From: Combretum micranthum | Taxonomy: Eukaryota > Streptophyta > Magnoliopsida > Myrtales > Combretaceae | Assembly (NCBI GenBank): GCA_024138025.1 | Contig: JAMXBD010003365.1 | Location: 1-64,000 of the forward strand | Reading direction: 5' to 3' | DNA: 64,000 bases | Shown: piece after piece, positions 1 to 10,026 of the stretch | Position numbering within the stretch: the first letter of the stretch is position 1 | Layout: every line of letters starts with the position of its first letter | Translations under genes and position numbers: made by a program | The notes under the pieces: generated by a model | Seen by the model: the letters and a program-made list of their open reading frames with translations, nothing else | Databases searched by the model: none | What the model was told of the DNA's origin: nothing

Positions 1-291
1 ATCATATATGGTACTTGAACTTTGACAAAATATATAATTAGGTATCTAAAGTTTGAAAGTGGTCAGTTTAGTACCTAAAATTTGAAAATTGACGAATTCA
101 GTACCTAAATAACTTTTTTATGCACTTTAATAGTACATGTATCAAATTTTCTTTCGGGTACTACTTAGATCAATTTTAAAATTTTTAGATGGTAAATTGA
201 TCATTTCAAAATTTAAGTATTAAATTGATTATTTTCAAAGTTTAGGTACCTAACTGCATATTTTACCAAAGTCCAGGTACTATTTGTGACA
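1..291. mobile_element. Foldback MITE-like element, copy 1
   Basis: The first ~85 bases and the reverse complement of the last ~85 bases are alike: both run from a TCA-A-A start through GTAC, CTTTG, AAAATAT, TTAGGTA and CTAAA words to TTTGAAA. This makes long imperfect terminal inverted repeats around a short core, as in non-autonomous MITEs. There is no coding capacity. The left flank is outside the window for this copy, and in copy 2 I could not settle a target duplication, so the superfamily (Mutator-like is one option) is open. Confidence 0.6.
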
Positions 292-1438
292 TTATTTAAA
301 AGAAATTACACAAAATATTAGTTGGAAAAAAAAATTACTTAAATTCCATTGCAATATTATATTTAATACATTGAAAATATAATATCACATATATTAAATA
401 CAAACTCACTTTTCACTAGTATTGTATTTGTTACGCACAATATACGTTAAAAATACTGTGTCACATGTAATAAACACGATACTACAATAGTACTTTGTAA
501 TTTTCTTATATAATTGATATTTTATTAATTTCTTTTTTAAATAAGGGTAAACATCGATTTTATCATGAGGAATTTCACTGTAACAAGCGAATTATTACCC
601 GAAACTAGCTGAGAATATTGCCCATGCACGGTACATACTTTGGATGCTATAATTTCAAGGGTATAATAACTTTAGATTGCCATTTTTTTAATGATTTTCT
701 AATTTTCGTTTATTGACACATAAGATAGTTTTTTTCATCACTAAATTCAAAAAATAAACAAATTATATAGTAATTTAAATAATTTAGCATAGTAGGAGGA
801 AAAGAGAAATGAATAAATGCTATAGAATAATTGAAATTTTTTGTTAGGTCTACTCATTTGGCTTTTGATGAAAATAAAACATTTAATAGGTATTTATCAT
901 ACAGGTTATTTAGGGTTTCATATAAACAATATAGTCAACAAAGCATAAGGATATGTAATTGTAGAAAAGTTTTTAAAATGATGAATATGTTTATTTAGAT
1001 GGTACATGTTATACATGAATTTCGACAAAAAATATTTTATTTAGTGGGTCAAGTTGAACTGATTGAAATGATGATTTTTATATATTAAATGGCTATAAGA
1101 TTTGGAGGAACCTATATGACGGCTATCAAATGTCTTTTTCCATGGTCTTTTTTCATTTGTGCCTTATTCATATATGATTTTTTTTTGTATTTTATTTTTA
1201 TCTAATTTGTAAGGTTCGTTTATGAGTAAAAATATATATTTTTTATCTGTATATATTTTTGACAAATAATCTGATTGAAACATATATAAAACAGATGTCA
1301 AACTAATATCAAACCAACAAACCAAAGTCATCGTTAATCAAATATGAACGATTTTGGTTCAATAAACTGGGAGGTTTTAGTTAAATATTAAGTTAACATG
1401 ACAATATGGTGACTTTAATGTGCAGCAAGCACATCATT
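292..1438. other. AT-rich non-coding stretch
   Basis: About 1.1 kb of AT-rich sequence without a credible reading frame, LTR ends or RNA gene. It lies between the MITE and the LTR that begins at 1439. It may be decayed transposon or intergenic DNA; nothing in it can be named. Confidence 0.6.
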
Positions 1439-3242
1439 TATAACACCCTAATCTGAAGATATAATAACCCGTCATGTATCCTTACTAGAGATGGACATGC
1501 TGGCTATTATTTCACTAATCCATAAATATAGATTTCGTATATTATCAGCATCTCACATATAAGAATACTTTTAAAATTATCACATAATAATCAAAAGTTT
1601 ATAACAACTTAGTTGGCATAAACCAAAAGCCAACTGAAAACAACTTAGAACCTCAGAGGGAATGTTTCATAAAATTTAGAATTCATAAAGGAAATATAAA
1701 CTTCACATAGTCTTCAAATGGCTATTTTTAATCTAAAGCAAATCTAAAAGTCAATAGTATAATTAGGTCCACTATCATCCCTCCATAATCCACATAGACA
1801 TCATATCTGGATAGATCGAAAACCATGGGATCATCACGTGTTCCTAAAAAAGATAAAAGAGTGAGTGCAAAGGCCTAGTACGCCATACCACAAAACATAT
1901 GTGTGTGAGCAAACCAACATATAATTTCACATGCATCATCATATGTAACAAGCACGGGGTATTATCTTTAGTTAACCAGGCAAGAAGCATAGTTTAAAAC
2001 CATCTGCAATCTAGTCCTAAAACTGAAGTAACTCGTGACTCTATAAAAAGAATCAGTATAGAAAATAGTAATATATGTATATATTGGTGTTAGGAAATCT
2101 CCACACACCTTGGGTACCATACTCGCACCACTCTTAGACTATCGGAATCATCTCTGTGTAAAACTCCACTCAAGACAACACACACAAATCATCAAGGCAC
2201 CGTCCTGATAACAACGATCCTCTCGATCTACCAGACCCAGCCATAGACAAGCAGCATACAAAATTTTAAAATCGGATAATAATTAGTCAAATTACAATTT
2301 CTAATCCTACAAACATAAGCAACAAATAAGGTAATATCGTACTTGAAATAATTTTACAAACAGAAACCTTAATCTCACTAAAAACACCTGATCATAACAA
2401 AAACACTATCAAAACTTGTTTCCATAAAACAATCATATTCTTGTTATCATCCAAACCTTAATATGAAAAGAACTACAAATCTAGGTATATACATGTCTTC
2501 CTCCTGTGATTGTAAATCACAAATTCTTCTATTACTAATTTAGGGTTTTCTCCAAATTTCCTCCAAAACTTGACTTCCTTTAATATAATTCAAGCAATTA
2601 AGAGAAATTACACTTTTAGATCACTAAAAGAATAGCAAAGATTCATACTTACCTAGAACTTTGAATCTTGATTCTCTTTGATTGCAAAATAAAAATCTCC
2701 GATGAGAACTTAGAGTTTCCTCCAAAATTCTTCCATGATTAACTCTTTAGATCTTGAATCTTGGTCCTTCTTGAATCAAAATCATTATCAATAGGCTTCT
2801 TAGGATCTCTAAAGGCTTTAGAGGGATATTTTAAGAGTTTTCTAGGCTAAAGGAATGTTTTAGAAGAAGAAGGAATAGGTTAGGTTTATAAAGAAAACTT
2901 AGAAGCTCTTCAAATTCCATATCTATACGCTGGCATCAAAACAGGCAGCTTAAGGAGAAGGCTGGCGGCCTAAGTACAAAAGTTGGCGGCCTAAACTTGT
3001 AAAATCGAGTTTATGGCCATGTAGGCCAGCCTAACGCCAATAGTGTACAAGTTGAACACAGCGGCGTCGAGAGAAAGGTCGGTGGCCTTTATGCAACTTT
3101 GAGCTGCATCTCTTCGTCTTCCATCACTTGGCGGCCATATGAAAAAACATACATATATATTAGGGTTGACCATAAAACCCTCTTATTTTTAATCAAATGA
3201 CACATTTGCTCTTCATTATGAAATATTTATCTTTATATTACA
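1439..3242 (-). mobile_element. 3' LTR of degraded Tekay/Del-like gypsy element, copy 1
   Basis: Read on the minus strand, it starts TGTAATATAAAG directly after a polypurine tract (3243-3266) and ends GGGTGTTATA, a one-base decayed form of the TG...CA ending. Its first ~40 bases align with the start of the solo LTR at 4000 (TGTAAAGTATAAATAAATAA, then TTCATAATGAA in both), so the two belong to one family about 1.8-1.9 kb long. It lies 3' of integrase and chromodomain remains on the same strand, so it is that element's 3' LTR. It holds a TATA box at 2885-2892 and a GC-rich block of GGCGGCC words at 2929-3142. Confidence 0.8.
2885..2892 (-). promoter_or_regulatory. TATA box of the 1439-3242 LTR
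   Basis: TTTATAAA followed by pyrimidine-rich CCTAACC on the minus strand, placed like the TATA box of the related solo LTR: just downstream of the GC-rich word block. Assigned from motif and position only. Confidence 0.45.
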
Positions 3243-3266
3243 TCTACCTCCCTCCCCCGCCCACCC
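3243..3266 (-). other. Polypurine tract of the minus-strand element
   Basis: On the minus strand this is a G-rich purine run (GGGTGGGCGGGGGAGGGAGG) ending next to the TG that opens the LTR, preceded by a run of about 16 T (3268-3283 on the plus strand reads A). This is the normal place for plus-strand priming in a gypsy element. One C interrupts the tract. Confidence 0.65.
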
Positions 3267-3299
3267 TAAAAAAAAAAAAAAAAACAAACAAATTGTCAT

Positions 3300-3994
3300 C
3301 ATCGAATATTACCTGAATCATTGAAAAGCTTGGGATATTTTGTCCTCATTTCTTCTTCTAGCTCCCAAGTAGCTTCTCATTTGGATTGATTCATCCATTA
3401 TAGCTTTACATATTTGACTACTCGCCTTCTCAAAATCTATTCTTCGGTGTCGACAATCCTCTCTAGCTTTTCAATGGTAAAGAGATTCTATTGTGCTTCT
3501 AATGGTTCCAAAGCTACTATCTGTTCAAGATCTTTTACATACTTTCTCAATATAGACACATGAAACATGTCGTGTACTCCCTCCAAACTAGGCAATAAAG
3601 CTAATCTTTAAGTCACATCACTTATCCTTTCTAAGATTTCATAAGGTCCCACATATCAAGGGTTTAACTTACCCCTCAAACCAAATCTGACAACACCCTT
3701 AGTTGGCAAGATCTTAAGTAGGATGAAATTACAAAGGTCTCCTCCTCTTATCAGCATAACTTTTTTTACTTTGAGCTGCTTGCAATTTATGTCTGATCAC
3801 TTTGACCTTGTCAACAACATCTTGTACTAGTTTTGGTCTAAAAATCTGTCTATCACCAACTTCATCCCAATGAATCAGCGATTGACATTTTCTACCATAT
3901 AAAGCTTCATAAGGTGGCGAACTCCACCAAAGGCAAATGCTCATTCCAATTACCTTTAATATCAAGAGAACATGCTCTCAACATATCTTCCAAA
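3300..3994 (-). pseudogene. Integrase C-terminus and chromodomain region, degraded (copy 1)
   Basis: On the minus strand the best frame (3729-3965) reads PPYEALYGRKCQS..HWDEVGD, then LVQDVVDKVKVIRHKL and AQSKKSYADKRRR, the conserved end of gypsy integrase. Lower down come VRFGLRGKLNP, YEILERI and SLEGVHDMFHVSILRKY, which lead towards the chromodomain of Tekay/Del chromoviruses. The reading is broken by stops and frameshifts. Compared with intact relatives, about 15 residues before PPYEALYGRK are missing (the AYNNSYH segment). The integrase continues at 5944 after a solo LTR: the upstream half ends in TIRT and this half resumes with LEDML. Not functional. Confidence 0.85.
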
Positions 3995-3999
3995 GTCCG

Positions 4000-5938
4000 T
4001 GTAAAGTATAAATAAATAATTCATAATGAATGGTAGAATTGTAATATAGTAATATATAAAAGGGTATTTTTGTCCTTGAACAGATGAATTTGGTCATGAG
4101 GAAGTTACAGGCGAATTATTGGAAGAATTTAACTTAGGCCGGTATCTAAGCTGCCAGCTTTGAATCCTAAGCCGTTGGCCTAAATATAATGGACGACAGC
4201 TTAAGCTTTGGCATTGAAGTTTCGAAATTTTGCAAAGGAAATTGGACTTACGCCAGCGTATCAAGGAAGGCCGCCGGCGTATCATGTAAGCCGCCGGCGT
4301 ATTGGTCAACCTACAATAGCATTTTTCCTAAGCTAGGGTTGCATTTTTCCAAAGCCAACCCCCTCTATAAATAGACCTTAGACCCCACGACCTTGTCACA
4401 CATTTTCCCCAGCGAAACCCTAGGTAAGTGGTCTTTCTCTAGTCTTTTTCAATCATTCTTTTTAGTTCTATCTTTCTAACACGAGTTGTTCTATAGATTT
4501 GAAGGAGATTCAAGATTTTGGTGAAACCCTAGAGTGACTGGAGATCTAGGAGACTCTGATTCAAAGGGAAAAGGTAATTTCTTTCTTAGGATTTTATAAT
4601 TACTACAATTCGAGGATTATAGGTTTATGATTTCAATTTATTATCGGAATTTAGAAGAATTATGGATTAGGGTTCTTATTCCAATTTGAAATCTTCAAAT
4701 TCTAAGTATGTAAGAATTCATCTAATCTTGTTGTTCGATGAGATTTATTCGTTATTGTAGTTAAAGTGTTTAATTGAGGAATATATGTATATTGAAGGGA
4801 TTGTGGTGATAGTTACGGATTTGTGGAAGAACGGTGTTGAAAGTTGTATTTAATTGTAGGGAAGAGGAAGCAGGTGTATTATCCTTATTGATATAGATTT
4901 ATGAATATTAGGGTTTATGCTTTAGTATTTAATTCTGATTCAGGATAATTGTTGGATTAGGGTTTTGATCTTTTAAGAAGTTTTATTGGTGGATTTGAGT
5001 TGGAGCAATACCAGGTACGACCTTACCTTGTCTGCTGCTTATGCGTGTAGGTTTAGAAAATAATTTGACTAAATCCTATCCGACATATAAATTGAAAAGA
5101 GTGTTGGTTGTGTATGGCTTTGGTTAGTAAAAACCACGCAGAGTGTTATACTAACGAGGCACCCGATGATCCTTATGTGGCACTATCCCTAGTGGAGTTG
5201 CACTTGGAAATGATTCTGATAGATTAGGACTCGTTCCGATCCGTATGGCAGAACGCAACAATGTGTGGGAGTACCTAACATCAATATACTGTATATAAAC
5301 TATTTTATAAAGATTGTGAATCAGGGTCATGAGTTACTCCGGGTTTAAGACTAGATGCATATGGTTCTAAACTGTATTGTTTGTTTCACTAATTAAAACT
5401 AATAATTTGTGCCGTTGCATTAGTTCTAGGAATGTATATGATGCATGTTGGCATGTTGGCATGTTCATGCGTATTTGTTTGTGGTATGGCGTACTGGGCG
5501 TTTTTGCTCATTCCTTTAAATTTTCAGGTACAAGTAAAGAGAAAGTTGTTTATGATCTATCTGGGTATATCTATATGTAGATCATGGGATGGCAATAGTG
5601 GACTTGACTATCTTGTTGAAGACTCGTACATCTAGAGCGTCGGATCTAGTGGAGAGATATGGAAGACTTTATGGATTTTATGTTTGATTGTTCTTAGTTG
5701 TTGAAACTTTATGAGACTAGTATGTCAGGTTTTATTTGTTTGATGATATGTCTTTTGGATTTTTGTTAATTCATGAATATTAAGGATTATTTTTATGAGA
5801 TGTTTTAAAGCAAACCAATTAAGAGTTGTGGTGATTAAATTTGTTATAATTGTGGTATAGTGTTTTATAGCCTTAGTGTGTTCTTAATAAGAGAAGAATA
5901 CGTGGTGAGTTGTAATACCTATAATTTAGGGCGTTACA
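4000..5938 (+). mobile_element. Solo LTR inserted in integrase, TSD GTCCG (copy 1)
   Basis: 1939 bases starting TGTAAAGTATA and ending GGGCGTTACA. The five bases before it (3995-3999) and after it (5939-5943) are both GTCCG, a perfect target-site duplication. No internal region or partner LTR is present, so this is a solo LTR left by recombination between two LTRs of a full element. It is related to the LTR at 1439-3242 but in plus orientation. A block of CCGGC words (4131-4312) precedes the TATA box at 4366. Removing the LTR and one GTCCG rejoins the surrounding integrase reading frame. Confidence 0.93.
4366..4373 (+). promoter_or_regulatory. TATA box of the solo LTR
   Basis: TATAAATA within CCCCCTCTATAAATAGACC, about 370 bases into the LTR. 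This is the usual form of a plant LTR core promoter; transcription would start roughly 30 bases downstream. Confidence 0.6.
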
Positions 5939-5943
5939 GTCCG

Positions 5944-6760
5944 AATGGTCCACTCAGATTATCCATCTATCTAAGGATGATAGGTAGTACTAAAAACAAC
6001 TTTGGTGCCCAAAGCTTTATGCAGACTCTTCCAGCAAACTTGGAGTCTCTATCTGAGACTATAGTCACTGGTATTCCATGCATTCTCACTATTTCTTTGA
6101 TGTACAATTTTGCTAACCGTTCCATGGTATAGCCAGTTTTAATTGGTATAAAGTGAGCTACCTTGGTAAGCCTATAAACAGTTACCTATATCGAATCAAA
6201 ATTTTCCCTGGTTCTAGGTAGAGCGGTAACAAAATCCATGGTTATATGCTCCCACTTCCATTGAGGTGTTGGTAAAAGCTTCAATTCACCTGCTAGTTTC
6301 TTGTGCTTAATATTGATTAACTGGCAAATGTAGCACTTAGATATATACTTTGCAATCTCTTTTTTCTTGTTATTCCACCAATATAACTTCAGATCATGAT
6401 ACATCTTGTTACCTCTCAAATGGATAGAATAACCAGAGTAATGCGCCTCTTTCAATAACTCCTTCTTAAGCTCCTCTTGCTTTGGTACACATAACCTTCC
6501 TTTATAACTCAAGACACCTTGTCCATCAATGTGAAATTCAGTTGCTCTGCCTACCTCCATTCTTTTCTTTATCTCTTATATACTTGGATCATCCACTTGT
6601 GCTGCTTTGATCCTTTCCATAATAGTAGGTTGAATCTACAAGTTTGTCAGTCTTGCACCTACTTGTCTGGTCACTATCTCCAACTCAAGTTTTCTCAGAT
6701 CATCCATTAGATGGCGTTACGAGGTGACTAAAGCTGCAAGATTCTCATGCATTACAAACC
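5944..6760 (-). pseudogene. Integrase zinc-binding domain and catalytic core, degraded (copy 1)
   Basis: The 124-codon minus-strand frame at 6186-6560 holds the HHCC finger (EAHYSGYSIH ... KCYICQ) and the first core block with the first catalytic Asp (HITMDFVTALPRT). Downstream, frameshifted, come [10 protein letters not shown], then [15 protein letters not shown] with the second Asp, then YHP.IDG.SEWTIRT with the catalytic Glu. Two Gln codons there have become stops (CAG to TAG, CAA to TAA), as expected from cytosine deamination. Above 6560 lies the RNase H-integrase linker, fading out near 6760; RT and RNase H are absent. The core is cut 7 codons after the Glu codon by the solo LTR. Confidence 0.88.
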
Positions 6761-6949
6761 ATCATTTAAAACTAATTCAAATTTTAAGGGATTTGGGGAA
6801 TAAGTCCTAATGTTTTTCTAAAGTATTTGTGCTCTAATTACATTTAGTCAAAGTTAGATTAAGTTTATTTATGAGTAAACATGCATACATGCATTCATAA
6901 ACATATCATAAATAAAATACATCATTAAACATACACACATATCATATCA
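6761..6949. other. AT-rich flank before the 9.4-kb LTR block
   Basis: Non-coding AT-rich sequence with many CAT and ACA words. It continues in style beyond the LTR block at 16408, so the block was inserted into it. I recognise nothing in it. Confidence 0.5.
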
Positions 6950-8115
6950 CATAATGTAAACCCCTGAAATTTTCATAATTCTTAGAAAATAATCCTAAAA
7001 GTCAAATACCAAAACCAAAATCCTGAAAATTGACCTAATTTAAAATCAAATTCTAAATAAGATCAAATATGAAAATCCTTAACCTTAAGAAGAAGAGAAC
7101 CCCCAAAACAAAATGGAAAAATCCAACAATCGATTAATTCAACATCTGTACACCAATCAAATCATCTATCCAATTCCTAACATGCAAATCAAGATTATAT
7201 ATCCAAATAACGCTTAACAACAAAATACTAAAACCTTAAATCTTTTGGTGAATTTTAGAAAAAAAATTTCAATTTCCACCAAAAGTCAAATTGAGTCGAC
7301 CCATAACCCTAGGCTTAGTTAAACGATCATGAGAACTGAAAAATATTAAATAATCACAAATAAAATAAAAAAAACCATAAATGTGGAACCAAAAATATAA
7401 CATGGACAAAAATCCAAAATTTTATAATCTTACGAATAAAATCAATAAGCCGGAAGTCAAACCAGAATCCTAAAAGTAAACGAAATCTACAACAAACCGT
7501 AGAGCTTAAGATTCGGTAATCTCACGCTCTTAAACCCTAAACAATGGAACTGAAATAATTATTGACAATGGTTCGTAATAATATAGTAAAGCTTAAAAAT
7601 ATTAGATTCGCAAATTTCTAGTGTCTTTCGAATTCGAACGGGATCAGTTTTCGAAAACCGTACCCTGATACACCGGACGGTAAAAATATTCCATTCATAC
7701 CTTTAGACTCATAATAAAATAAGAAATCCAAAAATATCAGTTTCATAATTTTTCGGTATCTAAAAATATCTTATATAGCCTGTTTACGCGTATTTTTATT
7801 ACTACTAGTATTTTATTTATCTAATCTACTATTCATAGTACTATTTCAACTATTCATTACTATTCATCTATTTTTATTTTTTCTTACTATCTATTCTTAC
7901 TACCTATACACCTATTTTATTACTTTTTACCTTTCTCGTACATCTTATATCAAATCATATCTTATATATTAATTATTTTCTTACAAAAACACAAATTTAA
8001 TCTCTCTCTCCCCTCTCTTTCTATTATGGCTTGCGCCTCCTTCCCCCTGGGTGCTTTTTGTCAATTTTTTTTTTAAAATTTATTTTATTACACACAATTT
8101 TCCTCTATCTTCAAC

Positions 8116-8123
8116 TATAAATA
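8116..8123 (+). promoter_or_regulatory. TATA box of the large LTR
   Basis: TATAAATA in CAACTATAAATACCCCATC, followed by a long CT-rich leader. This form is typical of plant LTR promoters. Confidence 0.5.
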
Positions 8124-8750
8124 CCCCATCTCCCTTTACTTCTTTCACACTTTCATTTTAAATAACAAAACTCTCCCAAAATCACTCCTCAAATCCTCTC
8201 TCCAAAATTTCTCTTCTCTTTTCTAAATTTCTCACATTTCGTCTACTCACATACCACCAAAACCCCTCTTTAACTACTACCCACATAATACTACAACCAC
8301 CTCTCTTTTCCTTCAACAAAATACTTTACCTTAGGTAAAACCTCTCATGTTTATTCTACATATTGTGTAACTTAACATGACCATAGTATGTGTTTCCTAA
8401 AACCTATAAGGTTATGGAAGCAACAATATGTTCATGTTTTATTCTTATTCATGTCTACACTTCCTTTATGTTATTATTGTTATTATATTGTTATTATGTT
8501 GATATTATCATCATGGCTTCTAATGTAACTATATATATATAAATATATTATTAAGTATCTGTATATATATTTTCTAGAGCATATAAGCTCACTAACATAT
8601 CATTAATTAATTTACTCATGCCTTGCAATTTATTTCAAACTTATTTCATGCAATTTATTAAGACCAATCTTTTTAGTCTTGGACTTGTCTTTATCAAGTC
8701 AAAATGATTTTCTTTCTTTTCTTTTTTAGGACTAACCTATTCTTAGTCCC

Positions 8751-8827
8751 GGGATACCTTGATGAAGCTAAGGCTCCCAATACTTGACCAGGTTACCTTA
8801 ATGAAGCTAAGGTTCCCAATACTTAAT
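8751..8827. repeat. Two-unit ~39-bp tandem repeat
   Basis: Two imperfect units: each has TACCTTGATGAAGCTAAGG or its TACCTTAATGAAGCTAAGG variant, followed by CTCCCAATACTT or TTCCCAATACTT. It lies inside the large LTR, downstream of the TATA box, and is present in both copies of the duplication. Confidence 0.75.
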
Positions 8828-9854
8828 ATTATTATTATCTTGTTTATTATTATTTGCTTTTAATATCTTTCTTATATTCTTATTATTTTACATACTCATG
8901 TACATGCATAACCATTATTATATTGTCTCAACAAAGGTTTAAAGGAAAATTTTCTTTAACAAAGAAAATGTGATCAAACTCTTTTATCTTGTGACCTTAT
9001 CACTAAATAAAATTTTTGTCAACAAAACATAGAAAAATGATTTTTACAACTCCTTGTCAAACTCACCATGAATTTTCATAGGAAACAACAAGAATGGTTT
9101 TCCAAAGAAACTAACTAAGAAAATCAACATTCTCTTTAGGTAACCCAAGGTTTAGTATTAATAATTCATGATATCCAAGTTTTTCATAAAAAGCTCAAGA
9201 TTGAAATCTTTTCAACTTCTTAATAAAAACTAAAAAGTAAACTAGTTTTTGAAGTTAAAATAAAATCAATGAACTAATTTATAAACTCACTTAGAAAAAT
9301 AAAGGTTTCCAAGTTTAAGTAATATACCTGTTTTCAAAGAAATAAAAAGAATATAAACTTGATAAATTTTGAAAAACAATAGTTGTTATCAACAACGTAG
9401 GAAAATAATGAAATATGATTTTCCTTCCAAATAAAAGTGGTAAAAGACTTGAGAGATCAAGTTTAGAAACAAAAATTTATTAGGAAATGAAAATATGATA
9501 GGAAAAAAATTTGTTTATCAAACCGTTTTCTTTTAAAAAGAGAAATATGAATAACTCAAATTTTATATTATATTAACAACTTAATAGCAATTTTAGAAAT
9601 TTCAATCCTTAATACTAGAAGTAAAATTTTATAGGAAATCAAAGTTAAGAAAAATTTAACTTATTTTAGAAAAGAAATTGGAAAAAAAATAAGAAATATA
9701 TTCATTTACAATAACCCAAGAATTTATGAAGTTCTTTCAAAACAACTAGAAAAGAAAATGTTAAAAATTCAAGTTTTCAACATCATAAGATAAATTGCTT
9801 TGTGAAAAATAATCGTTGAGACAACACCATTAAATTTTGCATACTATATGAGGC

Positions 9855-9874
9855 TATATATATATATATATATA
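9855..9874. repeat. (TA)n microsatellite
   Basis: About ten uninterrupted TA units. The matching site in copy 2 (near 56491-56515) is longer and interrupted by AA, so the two copies differ in repeat structure here. Confidence 0.8.
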
Positions 9875-10026
9875 TGTTTCCAAAGGATTTTTCTAACTAC
9901 ACAAAATATCTACATTTTGATACAAGTATTTCCAGATAAAGAAAAGTTTGCAAATTTGTGTTTTGAAAACTACAATTTTCGTGATGAATATGTGCCCTAC
10001 GGTTTTTGAACCCAAACGACCTTATA

